Shown: one piece after another, positions 12,212 through 23,309 of the stretch
Layout of the letters: every line of letters begins with the position of its first letter
Numbering within the stretch: position 1 is the first letter of the stretch
Assembly (NCBI GenBank): GCA_026182355.1
Contig: JAPFBL010000035.1
Coordinates: forward strand, 186,001 to 250,000
Direction of reading: 5' to 3'
DNA: 64,000 nt
Origin: Hermatobates lingyangjiaoensis
Lineage: Eukaryota; Arthropoda; Insecta; Hemiptera; Hermatobatidae
Notes under the pieces: model-generated
What the model saw: only the letters and a program-made list of their open reading frames with translations
Told to the model about the DNA's origin: nothing
Databases searched by the model: none
Program-made: the position numbers and the translations under genes

Positions 12212-12221
12212 ATATATATAT
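12166..12221. repeat. (AT)n microsatellite
   Basis: About 56 bases of TA with one TT interruption, abutting the PLE remnant at 12222. Confidence 0.9.
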
Positions 12222-12365
12222 GTACTTAGGGAGCAGGCCTTCTTTTAAACATATTTTATTAAATTGTTTGCCTACCTTTATCTTAATAAGAAGACTGGAA
12301 AAAGTATCTAGGAAATATGAGAAGATAAAGACAGGCAAACAATTTCATGAAATATATGATTAATT
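12222..12365. pseudogene. PLE N-terminal coding remnant, in inverted duplicate
   Basis: The minus frame (12338-12215) ends CLKEGLLPKY and the plus frame (about 12270-12363) reads RRLEKVSRKYEKIKTGKQFHEI. Both are pieces of the conserved N-terminal segment of Penelope-like ORFs (LEKL-K...FL-C-GLLPKF), which also appears at 51121-51300. The two halves are inverted about 12295: aattgtttgcctacctttat is mirrored by ataaagacaggcaaacaatt. It starts at an (AT)n tract. Too short to be functional. Confidence 0.6.
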
Positions 12366-12457
12366 TCATATTTCATTCATATATATATATATAATTGATT
12401 AAACTCTTTTTGGATCCTTATGCTTTTCACTTTCTTAGATAACTTTCTGTCTTATCA

Positions 12458-12625
12458 GTTGTTTGAATTTTTCAGGTATACCAAATAACAATTCTCCAAA
12501 TGCTTTATTCACTAAAATAACTTTTCTTTTTTTTATAAATTGTTGTTAATAATGACAGGCATTTTGGAAAATACATTTGGTGAATTGTTATTTGGTATAC
12601 CTGAAAAATTCAAACAACTCATAAG
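12458..12625. repeat. Inverted repeat with arms of about 60 bp
   Basis: TTTGAATTTTTCAGGTATACC on the left recurs in reverse complement (GGTATACCTGAAAAATTCAAA) on the right. The intervening 40 bp is unrelated. It is part of the same cluster of foldbacks; no coding content recognised. Confidence 0.7.
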
Positions 12626-12721
12626 AAGAAAACTTTTTTAGAAAAGTGACAAGAACAAAGATCCAGAATGAGTTTAATCAAATATTATCCTAACGAGCGA
12701 CTCACTTCTTCATATCTCTAC

Positions 12722-12742
12722 CTGATGACGTGGTTAAAATTA
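12722..12742 (+). ncRNA. Hammerhead-like motif, ATAT family relic
   Basis: CTGATGA is intact and stem I is a perfect 4 bp (CTAC before, GTAG after), but stem II is degraded and GAAA has become AAAA. A relic, useful mainly because stem I survives. Confidence 0.35.
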
Positions 12743-12789
12743 AGTAGTGAGTTTCTGTTATCTCTTTTATGTGTGTTCTTTCTGTGAAT

Positions 12790-14610
12790 CTAGTTTTTAT
12801 ATTTAAATACCAAAACCTGTTCAGAAATAAGAAAGACCTTCAACCAGTACTAGTTATCACCATAACATTTTTCTAAAAAATTGAAAATGAAAAATAGAAA
12901 ATTAAATAATTATACAAATTAATTAATATTTATTAAATAAATAATTAAGTTTACGGCTATATTGAAATATCGATCTTCAACAATCTAGGGAATAAATTTG
13001 GTCAGATCTTTATTAATCAGCAAAACTCCTCAAAATAACGAGTAACTCTTTTAAAATTGAAATATGTGTAAAGTTCAATAGTTTATTTTTGTTAGAAGTA
13101 ATACATTATTCCTGCTAAAGAAGAAAGCTATTTACCATTTATATAAAATTTAAGGTTTTCGAGTCATTGAATAATGCTTACTCACTAGAGTGAGTTGGAT
13201 AACTTTTTTCCTTTTTGTTTTCCAACTCAATTCAAGTGCAGTTAGCGGGAGATTCAACTTTAACCAGAGGATTCAAAAGAGGAACTCGTTTAAATTACAG
13301 CTATGATGAATAGGAAACAAGGACTAGAAGGGGGTGGCCATACATCGTACTTGTATTATTATATGGTTGCCAAGGGTGGTCCTTGCTTGCCTTGTGAGGT
13401 TAATAAAAGTGACGCATGGTCGAATTATCGAAAGCGTTTGCTATTATTATGCATGGAAGCCGCAGGGTGGCAGTCGCCCTTCTTTCGGCCGCTCCTCTCC
13501 TTGGAGCGATGATAATAAAAAGTATGAAGGAGGTATTTTACGTGAGCCAACTTAGAATCGGCTCTTCTTCACCTTGACTAATGTTATTTCCATTCTAAAT
13601 AGTCCTATCCCAGTCGTCTTATTCCCTTATTTTTATATTCACTCTGACTTTTTCAAGGTATGCCATATTTGAACTCTGAACTACAATTGCAAATAGAATT
13701 GATTGCAGCTATCTGTTTTCTACATTGTCACATTGTTCTCTATGGGATTGTTTGATTTTTTACAAGCCGTTTATGTTTTACGAAAATGAATGAGGAATAT
13801 GACCAATGAAATATGTACAAGCCAAAGACCCTTTGCTGCTTATGTTTACATATTGCAAGTTGATATGTTATAAGTTAATAATTTGAAGTCGTGTACGAAA
13901 GGTTTTGTTAAGGTATAGTTAATCTGTTTCAGGCCGCACGGCTTAGTCATTAAAAGTATGGCAATACTGCAATTATAGTAGCAAATGTTTCAAAATGTAT
14001 TGCAGTATTATTATATATGTAACTAAGGTCAATATTTTGACTGTTTTTCTGTTTTTCAGTTAAGGCACTGAAGCAGAAAGGCCTCAATGGAGTTGGAGTT
14101 TCTGCACTGCAATAAGATATTGCAATTGATATTTTTGGGCATTATTTGTAAATAACAAGTGATTTGATAAAAACAACTTTCCTCTGGTTTTCCACAGGCT
14201 CGAAACCTAGTTCTTGAATTTTGGGCTTTTTACAAAATCAGTGAGCTTCACTGATAGTTAAGGCATTTAACCCTGTTTTCTTTTCCAAATTATATAGATC
14301 TATATTATACAATGGTCAGTATGATATGATTCCAACATGACTTTTTAATCTTAGGGAAACATTACATATATGTAAATATATAATTACCTTAATTACATAT
14401 TAATTCAGGTTAATCTTGGCAATGTTATAAGTAGGTCAAATTGATATTAGATCAAAAGTTTAACATCATTTTGAACATATATGACTTTTGTTTTAACCGT
14501 TCCTTTTCCTTCACGAGTTTTTGAGAAATCTTGTAATATATATATATATATAATACAATTTCACAGTATACAGGTGAAATAAAAATTCCTCTAAACTACT
14601 CCAAAGAATT
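12790..14610. other. No gene recognised; GC-richer island at 13290-13560
   Basis: The island is clearly GC-richer than its flanks, with tggccatacatcgtac and gcaggtggcagtcgccc-like stretches. Its frames are interrupted by stops on both strands (a 73-codon frame is the longest), so a conserved non-coding element is more likely than an exon. The rest is AT-rich. Confidence 0.4.
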
Positions 14611-14623
14611 CAGTAGTGTGACT

Positions 14624-14657
14624 AAAATCTTTTAACCAAACAAGTGCTTTTCTTCAG
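14624..14657 (-). ncRNA. Hammerhead-like motif, AGATCT family
   Basis: Minus strand: GACT, CTGAAGA, extra A, stem II AAGCAC...GGTT (partly decayed), AAAA for GAAA, AGATTTT, AGTC. The core CTGAAGA and the 4-bp stem I are kept while the 3' core base G12 is lost. Confidence 0.4.
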
Positions 14658-14699
14658 AGTCTCCACTCAGACCGAAATAAGTGATAAAGAACATATAGT

Positions 14700-17080
14700 A
14701 TGATATTGAGAAGAAAGAGAGGCAAGGGAGGTACCTTAAAGAGCGTAGAGTGTAAGGAAAGGTAGCAAAGGGCTGAACATGGCAGGTCAGGTAAAGAAAG
14801 GCGTTCAGGAAGAAATAAGTTATCAGCTAGCTCTCAACCCTTATAGACAAAGCTATTGGTCTCGTTAACACTGGGTACAACTTAATAAACCATTACTGAC
14901 ATATAAAATATCTGTTACATTTTATTATAAATGACTGAATAATATTCCTTAACAATATCAATATTTGACAAGTTATCATTTTTGTTTCTGTCCAAGTTTT
15001 ATCATCATTCCATTATTTAGATGTAAGAATAAGGTGGTACTTTGTTCAGCTCTGATTGCGTTATATTGTTGTTGTTGATACGTATTTTTAATGATTTAAC
15101 AGTCTAATCTAAGAGTATTTTGTAACATTTACACGGAATTTTATAAATACTGCTAATTCCAGTTCTCTGAGAGAGTTAATTAGCAAATTGCTTTGATTTA
15201 CCCTCACTTGCTTTTCCCAGCTCTCTGTTCCCTTTCCTTATACTTTATGGCCTTTAAGGTATAGCTCAGGCCTTCCTTCTCACTAGTCTTATTTCTGCAT
15301 GAAAGAGACTGACGAAAACCACCTATTAATTCAATCCTCAGAAATATGTCATGTTGTTCTCAAACAATCATTATAATTTTGTTATAACTGATAAAATGAA
15401 TATCGCCACATTAAAACAAATCAATTAATTAAATTAATTTTGTATGAATTTGAGCATACTTACTACTCGGGCATAGTTTGATAATACGTCTACTTGATAA
15501 CTAAGTAAATCATAGTCAAAACGCATATTACTATTTTCAAATTATTTACCAAAGTGAATAATAATTGCAGAATTTAATTTAGTTTGATATTTACTTAACA
15601 GTTGTAAATTGTATAAAAAGCAATTAGTTGAAGTTAAAAAATTGCAAATTGGGAAGGGTCAAGTTGAGGAGAAGAATTTCTTTTAAGAAGAAGATTTATC
15701 GTTGTGATTTGTCAGGTGGTCATTATTAAAGGTTACTTATAAAGGACGAAGGTGACAAATGTCTGATGGAGGGAGAGTTTTAATCCGCGGTAAGGGTCTG
15801 GGGGCAGCGATCAAGGCAAACAGTTGACAAATCAAGGCCCAGGTGGGGTCCACCTTAATTGCAACAAAACCCAAGCCACATTGATTTCATTTTTAATTAT
15901 CAAAACTAATGAGCGAGTGAGAGGGTAGATCTAATGAGACACACCCTCGAACATTTCTACCCTTCCAATTTGATTACCTTTAGTTCAAAAAACCCCCACT
16001 CTTGCGTTCTTTCAAAAACTTTTTTACTTTCTAATATTGGAAGAATAACGCCCACCCTCCGGGTATAAGGGGTGGAGGACTCTCACCTAATCGACCTCTC
16101 TTGGCTGACACTTAGATTGGGAGTTTTTCAAGCGGCTTTAAACGATGTGGAAAATGAAGCAGAAATCCAGAAATCTTCTTTTACACTTCATTTCATCACT
16201 TTCTTCACAACGTTTTGAACAAAAAATCATTAATCATACTTTAATTAAGTTTCTTTATGCATATATTTTAAACATTCAATTCAAATGGTTCTTATTTTCT
16301 GATAAGCCACGCTCTCAATAAGTTGCACTATCTCAAAGGGAGTTGTTAATTTTTAGAGGTAAAATTGAAAATATTTCTGACTAAGATGAAACCTTGAAGG
16401 AGTTTTAAACTAATCTATACTCGTTCGAACTTTCTTAAATTTTTATATATGTACATCAAGTATTCTTGGGTCAAGTGACTAAATATCCTCTAATCCCAAA
16501 TTTATTCGAGCGTTCAACTGAGGAATTTAGGTCATGTGAGATAGAGTGAGAAGGGGTACTTAAAAGATAAGGTGAAAAGATGTGCTCGCTTTATAGCACG
16601 TTAACTACTTGGACATATATAAAACAGTTGAATACACTGTTTTGTATGTACGAGTATAACCAACCTCTTTGCCACCTAATCTTTTAACTATCCCTTCCCA
16701 CTCTATCTCATATGACCTAAATTCCTCAGTTGAACGATCGACTCTGGTCGGTCTTCTACTCCATCATTTCGGTATGTCATTCTTTTTTCTAGGATACAGA
16801 ATGAAACAAATCACTTTGTAAGATCAATATTTCTAGGAAAAATTGTAGCCAGGAGAAGTTCAGAAGAAGAACTAGGTGAGATATGGTCAAACTGGGAGGT
16901 TATTGATCATCATTTAGTCTGACCAAATCTGACAAACTTCTTCTTTTTTTATCTTCACCTGACGATGAACTGTTGTTCCAAACCTCAATCTAAGTAACTG
17001 CCTTACTCTGTTTTTTGTTACATATACTGCATTTTGGTCTTCTAAAATCTGGTTATACTGTCTTATATATAAATATATAT
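14700..17080. other. No gene recognised; GC-richer island at 15640-16120
   Basis: The island has runs such as ccgcggtaagggtctggggg and cccaccctccgggtata, without an open frame. It may be a conserved non-coding element. A short inverted repeat (ctatctcatatgacctaaattcc at about 16700 versus ggaatttaggtcatgtgag at about 16525) lies downstream. Confidence 0.4.
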
Positions 17081-17089
17081 ATATCACCC

Positions 17090-17206
17090 AAAATTCGAAA
17101 AAACTATCCAAACTGGACGCAAATCAGCTCAAAAACCGAAGAAAAGCAACACACAGAGAAAGAGACACACTTACAAACTCAAATTTTCGGATGATCCGTC
17201 TTCAGA
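17090..17206 (-). repeat. PLE terminal fragment (AATT family) with hammerhead-like motif
   Basis: On the minus strand the motif 17206-17181 reads CTGAAGA, extra C, stem II GGAT/ATCC, GAAA, palindrome AATT, U at the cleavage position. Downstream comes the shared terminus (gtgtgtctctttctctgtg ... gcgtccagtttgga) also seen at 34690, 34880 and 48300. Stem I is disturbed here (TCTTCTG instead of CTC before the core). Confidence 0.55.
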
Positions 17207-17265
17207 AGAAAATAGAAAGGGCAACCAAGCACGCAGGAAACACAACGTCAGAAAACTGGTTTATG

Positions 17266-17296
<31 letters not shown>

Positions 17297-17476
17297 ATTA
17301 TATGAAACGGTCCAACGGACTTTTAAATAAAAACCATAATATATATGTCTTATATATATAATATATATATATATATATAAAGTAATAAATTTTTGACCTT
17401 ATGATAGATAATTGACTAAAAAAAGATGAATTGAGATGCAGTTACTTTCTTCAACATCAAGCAAACTCTCATTACG

Positions 17477-17509
17477 GACGTTTCGATTTTGTTTAAAACC
17501 TTTTTCAAG
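17477..17509 (-). ncRNA. Hammerhead-like motif relic, ACGT type
   Basis: Minus strand ends CGAAACGTCCG, with stem II GGTTTT/AAAATC and a decayed 5' core (CTTGAAAA). Related relics, with CGAATCGTCG and CGAAACATTG, lie at about 17690 and 19600. Confidence 0.35.
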
Positions 17510-17775
17510 AGTATAATAAATAGATGAAAATAAGAAATTAGATGGAAACACTTAAACATAAATAAAAGAAAAGAAGTACATTACGAATAATGAAGTAATG
17601 TAATAATAATAATTTTTCATAATGTACTTCTTTTCTTTTGTTTTTCTTTAAATGTTGGAATCTAATTTCTTATTTTCATCTATTTTGTAGGCCTGTGAAA
17701 AAGATTTTAAATAAAATTGAATCGTCGCAATGATAGTTCGATTGAAAGTTGAAGAAACTGACTAAACTTTAGTTT

Positions 17776-17819
<44 letters not shown>

Positions 17820-17822
17820 CAC

Positions 17823-18010
17823 AAGTGAAATAGCAATCAATGATCAAACCACAATATAAAATGGGGAAAAAAGACTAAGATATTTCAACCGTAACAAGCG
17901 GTCTTCGTCATAGTCAAAACCCAACTGACTCTGACCTAGTTGAGTTTTTGACTCTGACAAAGACCGCTTGTTACGGTTGAACGATCTTAGTCTTTTCATA
18001 TTGTGGTTTG

Positions 18011-18015
<5 letters not shown>
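17823..18015. repeat. Foldback PLE terminal fragment (AGATCT family)
   Basis: Same structure as 8058-8240: GATCAAACCACAATAT... on the left and ...ATATTGTGGTTTGATC... on the right, with (AT)n directly on both sides. The loop carries a duplicated gttgagtttttgactctgac. Each arm has a motif: minus 17911-17876 (CTATGACGA, GAAATATCTTAGTC) and plus 17952-17988 (CTGACAA, GAACGATCTTAGTC). Both cores have substitutions. Confidence 0.7.

Positions 18016-18065
<50 letters not shown>
18015..18065. repeat. (AT)n microsatellite
   Basis: About 50 bases of pure TA between a foldback element on the left and a PLE N-terminal remnant on the right. Confidence 0.95.
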
Positions 18066-18069
<4 letters not shown>

Positions 18070-18195
18070 TTGTAAATTTTGGTAGCAGTCCTTCCTGTAT
18101 ACATTCATTGTTAAAAATTAGACCAAATTTAGCTGAAACTTGCTTTTTCAAAAGTTTCTCGATTTTCTGGAATAACGATCTTGTTACTGTATCCA
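18070..18195 (-). pseudogene. PLE N-terminal coding remnant
   Basis: On the minus strand, codons from about 18190 down to 18075 give FQKIEKLLKKQVSAKF, then NNECIQEGLLPKFTK. This matches the conserved N-terminal segment of Penelope-like ORFs (leucine/lysine-rich helix followed by C..EGLLPKF). It is cut off by the (AT)n tract immediately after GLLPKF, the same breakpoint as in the copies at 12222 and 51297. Upstream codons are frameshifted. Confidence 0.6.
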
Positions 18196-18299
18196 CAGAT
18201 ACAGGAGGAGTAGTAATTTATACTTTTTGGAATGCATTACAAATCGGCATTCACGATCTTAAGACTGAGAGATTCGATCCTACGAACTAACCTTCTGTT

Positions 18300-19719
18300 A
18301 ACAGGATTCAATTGGAAAAGGAGTTGGCCAAGTGACATGTTAAACAAAATCAATGATATATTTATATATACATATGTCACACTTAACATTCGTTACTCTG
18401 TAATCAAGAGAATCACCACAATTAAAAGTATTAACAACGTTCAAAGCACTTTTGAGTGGTACTTTGTTTTAAAAGAACTGAAAGTGCCATTCTTAGATTT
18501 CTAACACTAACAAATCGATATGTACTGACAAGTACACTAACCTCTGGACAAAACTTGTTTGATAGATATTCATCAGACCATGGTTGCATTGCCTGCGTAG
18601 TAAAAGAAACTGCCAGTACTAGAACTGGTGTAATAAGTTCAATGCTTCATTGAATACTTAGTAATACTAACATTTAGTAAGAAAAATTGTTTTTTTTGAA
18701 ACTGAGATTGTTAAATTGTTGACAAATTTTGTCAAATATTCGAAGAAATTATGCTTATTATTATTTGATATTGTAGAAAGCGTGCTGCGTGAGCAGTGGA
18801 TGTGGTATATTGATGCAAGCAGTCGGTGCGGGTGTGGGGAGTTGTTGTAAAAGCATCAACTTGCGAAAGAACCATTAAAACAGTGTTTGTCTTTGAATAA
18901 CTGGCCTGTTTGGGACTTGTAATGAGGAGGAGTAGGTGGCAAGGGAAGAGCTGAGCCCCCTCCCCTAACGAAAACAATGCCGATTGAAGAATGTAAATAG
19001 CGGTGGAAATTAATTTGACGATGGTAAGAGGAGGGGGACAACTGTTTGCTTTGCGAAATGAAAGGGTCCACCCAGCAGAGGAAGAGGGCATCTTTGAGCC
19101 CAACCGTCCACTTCCTTATTCCATATTTAGCAACTTTCAATCAGACCAATTCATTTCAACAATTCCTCTTTTAAAATTCATTCTACCTTTAAAGAATACA
19201 TAAAGCATGTTTAACAATGTGACTGGTGTTCTAATTAGGAGCTCATAAAGACAATCAGGAAATAATCCATTATAATAGTTCTTAATACCTTCTTAATTCA
19301 CAAGAAGAAAGTAAAAGTAGACGGTTTATATAATTTTATATAACTTAAATTTTAAAACTAACATAGAAAGCAGAGAGTTACACACATTACTTGCATACAT
19401 TTTTAAATTATACGTGCAAGAAAAAGTCATCAGAAAAGTGGTATGAACTGTCACGATATGAACATATGAACAGTGTCACGTGTTCATTCAAATTACACTG
19501 TTGTTGTTGAAATCCACACAATATTTTTCTTTGTAAAATAATTTGTAATGTAATACTTAGTTTTTCTGTTTTAAAAATTTTATACTTCTGCCTATGAAAA
19601 AGGTTTTAAATAAAAACCGAAACATTGACAATGAGAGTTTAATTTGAACCTGAAGAACTGACCAAGTCCTGATAAACTGTAGTTTTGTTTCTATTCCACG
19701 GTCGATACTTTTACAATAT

Positions 19720-19773
<54 letters not shown>

Positions 19774-19780
19774 GATAACA
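18300..19780. other. No gene recognised
   Basis: A GC-richer stretch at 18770-19110 gives overlapping minus-strand frames of 123 and 94 codons, but neither resembles a known protein and they run in different frames of the same bases. The remainder is AT-rich. Confidence 0.45.
19717..19770. repeat. (AT)n microsatellite
   Basis: About 54 bases of TA with one interruption, directly before an AGATCT-family terminus. Confidence 0.9.
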
Positions 19781-19784
19781 AGAT

Positions 19785-19935
19785 TTTACATAAACACGTG
19801 AAATAACAATCAATGATCAAACCACAATATGAAATGGGGAAAAAAGACTAAGATTAGTTGGGTTACAAGTTCTGAAGAAGACTGCAAGTTACGGTTGAGT
19901 CTTTTTTACCCGTTTCAAATTGTGATTTGATCACA
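19785..19935. repeat. Foldback PLE terminal fragment (AGATCT family), decayed
   Basis: Begins with the family signature acacgtgaaataacaatcaatgatc and ends cccgtttcaaattgtgatttgatc. The central motif is partly deleted (tctgaagaagactgcaagttacggttgagtc), so no complete hammerhead-like fold remains. Confidence 0.6.
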
Positions 19936-19939
19936 TATT

Positions 19940-20673
19940 ATGATGTAATAGCAATTTTTTGGTAAGTTTTTACTTTACTTGTTATGAATAAATGACCACC
20001 AATATTTAGAAATTATATTTTAAATGTAAAGTCTTCATTTGAGAAAAATCAGGATTTCTTAATTTTGTTAATATCTCATGGCTCTTCCTTGAAATTATTC
20101 CCTGCATTAATTAGCAAATAATTTAAATATTATCTCAGTATTAAAATGAAGTTATTACAAGAGCATAGGAAAGACCTTTAAGTCAAACGAAAAAGAAAAA
20201 AAAATACCAACTACCAATTCAGTGTTGGAAAATTGTTCAAGATGTTAAGAGTAAAGGACGGCAAGAGCAATTGGGAAGGGCTGAAAAAGTCCTTTTAAAA
20301 GACAAGAAAACTCGATTAGGTAGGTGAGAAGTATTCATGAGGTGTGACGGTGAAATTTGCAAGGGCGTTCTTAACGAGAGGTGGATTTGCTTGCTTGAAT
20401 TGAATTAAGCAGGCCAGTTGCAATCGGATCACGGAGCCGCGAGCCCTGAACACTACCCCAACCAATTTCCTTCTTACAGATTTGAATAACTAAGGTATTA
20501 GTGATTCCCCCAACCAATAGTCACTTCGGAAAGAGATAGAAGGGGGCGGGGGGTCAAGATGATATAGCTTACTAGAATGTAGAACTAGTAGCCTGAGAGA
20601 GGGGTTCGAGTGACTTGAAATATATTTTTATTTAAAGTGTTAATTACTGTTTGAAACAACTTCTCATAACCCA

Positions 20674-20713
<40 letters not shown>

Positions 20714-22130
20714 TACACAAACCACACAATCTCCGGTCTTCCGCACCATAAACTCCTCTTCCCAAACTAATCAACACCTACATGTTCTTATTATCATGCT
20801 CAAATAAATCCGTCCCTTAGTATTTCCGCTGGAAAAAAATCATCTTTTCTTTTAGCTCGAACAAACTCAGTTCCAATAAAGAATCGTCCCTTCTAATTCT
20901 GCACAGCTTGTCCCTTGAAATCGATTTATTCGCCCTAACCTACACTTGTGTCCTATCCGTACGATAGAATTGAAGAAGAAATCAATCAATCAACTCACCA
21001 AGTTCAAGAACCGTGAAATTTATTCCGTATTCTTTAGCTCAGAACACAAAAAGAGAGAGGAAGTTCTTTTCTTTTTTAATAAAACCCAAGACTCTAACAG
21101 AATGCCAATCTAAATTAGATTAGGTATAAAAATGCGAATCCAAGGGTCACAGTTGAACAGAATAATTATTCATTTTGCAAAGTCGAAATCTAATTAAATT
21201 TCACTATAGGAGAATGCTAATAATTCAATCGATTTTTTTTTTTTTAAAAATTGGAATCCAGTGGTTTTAATGTTTTTCTTTCGGGGTTAAATGCTGTATA
21301 TTCATTCACAGAAGGAAGTCGTTGAGTGCAATATGTAATATCTATGATTATGACACTGTAAAATGTAGGTTATTAAAATGTCTCAAACTCTATTATATTT
21401 CATTAAGGGTCTCAATTAGAAAAAAATCAGGTTCTTCAGTTCTATAAATTATTTCTTCTTGCCAGTCTGTTGAAATAATCAATTATTTAACAACAGGCTC
21501 TACATATCATTATCATTATCCTCTACAGGAATGATGTACTACAATAAATCTGTATTTATTGATTGTATGCATTTAAAGTTCAATGTATTAAAGCAATAGC
21601 GAGTTCTTATGCAACTGTCATAAATCTCAAGGTGTTTATTATCGATGTATTTCTTAAAATAATTTCATAAAAATTATAGTAAAAAATTCATTTTAACTTT
21701 ATTATATGAGATATACATGTATGATTGTGGTATCTCTAGTTTAATCTTATATACCTTAAAAGCACACCGTATAGTAAAGCGGTCCAATGTTTTGAGCTAC
21801 ATTCTTCGTTCTTTTAAATGAGTCTGAAATCTTTTGTGTCATTTTTCCGCTGAATTTTTGTATTTTGTATACACTTATTTGAATATAAATTATTAAATAA
21901 TAATTGTAATGTGCATACGAAGATACAATTATTAATAAATATATTTAATTTTACTATCAAAGAAATAGACACACATGCCAAATTCCTCTGCCTTATTAAA
22001 CCACGTGTATAGAACACCCTGAGTAATCAAACTTGGGTTCCTACGAAACTTTCTGACTGACATTCTTACTTTCACAAGGAGCCTTTGTAGAATCTGTAAC
22101 TTTAAGTATTTATTGAAAGAGAGGGTCTTT
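19940..22130. other. No gene recognised; GC-richer island at 20220-20600 and (AC)n
   Basis: The island contains gatcacggagccgcgagccc and a ggggcggggggtc run without coding frames. An (AC)n tract of about 35 bases sits at 20675-20709. The remainder is AT-rich with frames under 70 codons. Confidence 0.45.
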
Positions 22131-22139
22131 TGGCTGCTG

Positions 22140-22245
22140 TGGTTGTTGAAGCTCTATTGCAGATATACGGAGGCTCAGCTTGGTGGATGCCCTACCACTA
22201 TAAAGCGAGTCACATTTTGTACACTCAAAGCGGTAGCTTCAGTTG
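22140..22245 (-). pseudogene. PLE GIY-YIG domain fragment
   Basis: Minus-strand translation gives YRFECTKCDSLYSGRASTKLSLRI, aligning with YRFECTKCDSFYVGQASTKLSLRM encoded at 63871-63515. This is the start of the GIY-YIG nuclease of Penelope-like elements (YRF = 'GIY' strand, YxG = 'YIG' strand, then the conserved Arg). The YIG position is S-G and the copy is only about 100 bp, so it is a relic. Confidence 0.65.
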
Positions 22246-22779
22246 ATTCAAGGACAGTTGTTTAGAACAGCATAATTAGTGTTGTGGGATAGAGAAAATA
22301 AATGAGGTTTGAGATTCATAATGGAGCACGTAAGAAAACCATCAGTTTCATAAAATTTTACTTAGAAAGTGATGATCACGTGTTGACACCAAATTTCTGC
22401 TATCCAATGTTGTGAAGATATCTCTAAAAACTTCCATTTTCTAGTAAAGGGGAACATCTTAGACTTTAAAGTCTAAGAATGCATTAATTGATGATAATAA
22501 ATGCATAAATGATAATATATTTTGACCAATACCCGTTAGAAATTAGTTGGCCAGTTGCACAACTTCTTTGTGGACCACAGTTTTAGACCATTGGTTAAGA
22601 TGGAAAGGTCATTAATTAGAATCCCTTAAGCGTTGTGTACTAATGTAGTTCTAATTTGGAAAAAAAAATACATTAAAAATGTTGACTGCATATCTAAGGA
22701 AACACTCCCACCTGCCCACCCACACACATACATACGCATATGTACGCACACCAAATAGACTGGCCGACTCCTACCAAGT

Positions 22780-23090
22780 TATCAGTTTTTAGGCTAGTCT
22801 GGTATCCATGAAGATTCAGTCCCCTGAAGGGACTACCCATTTCCCTGGGACCTGGTATCACTTCCAGAGTGAATACCAGTTTTTAAGTCTACCTGCCAAA
22901 CGAGGTCAGTGGCCATAAAGCATTCCGACTGTTAGCCAGTCTACAAAATCATCAAAATCATCGTAAACTGTTGCCCTCTCTCGCAGCGAGGACAACGTCA
23001 TAAAGGCACATGGGAATCAGATCTGTCTCCTGACAGAAAGAGAACTCTCCCAGGGAAAGGGTCCCTGAGCCCACATGAGAGCGCACACAT
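22780..23090. repeat. Probable dispersed repeat, SINE-tail-like
   Basis: A GC-richer 300 bp segment ends with ctctctcgcagcgaggac, aacgtcataaagg and acatgggaa. These resemble in order the SINE body at 1380-1440 (ccctcggagaggac, gttaagcc, ggtccc) and the segment at 42180-42220. No tRNA-like head was found. The identity is uncertain. Confidence 0.3.
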
Positions 23091-23141
23091 AACAAATGAA
23101 GAACTTATTTCATTAGAAATGTAAATACATACTGTACTTAC

Positions 23142-23309
23142 CTAATCTACAGTTAGGTCGAACTCCTGCTAAAGACCTGGCCATATTCATACAGGTCTGT
23201 CTTCTTGATCTGAAGAAACTATCCTCTACAGGAATGATGATTGGCATACAATTCGGGTGAAGACCACTTCCCCCACCACAACAGTCCAAGTCTGTATGCG
23301 TGATTGGTT
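23142..23309 (-). CDS. Animal haem peroxidase, internal exon (downstream of the exon at 27533-27703)
   Basis: This 168-bp exon has an acceptor (TTGTTTCAG) before 23309 and a consensus donor (G|GTAAGTAC) after 23142. It encodes EPITHTDLDCC, GGGSGLHPNCMPI, then IIPVEDSFF, RRQTCMNMARS and PNCRL, the invariant Cys pattern of animal peroxidases (CC...HPxCxPI...DxFF...CMxxxRS...C). The first codon is split with the upstream exon (G|AA, phase 1), and the exon ends in phase 1 again. The family (peroxidasin, chorion peroxidase, peroxinectin, thyroid peroxidase) oxidises halides or tyrosines with hydrogen peroxide, usually as a secreted or matrix enzyme. The next exons, carrying the proximal-His motif (R-EHNR), were not found in the window. 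Confidence 0.9.

Noticed and set aside
20675..20709. CRISPR-like or other regular array
   Set aside because: Plain (AC)n microsatellite; no spaced direct repeats of that type occur in this eukaryotic window.
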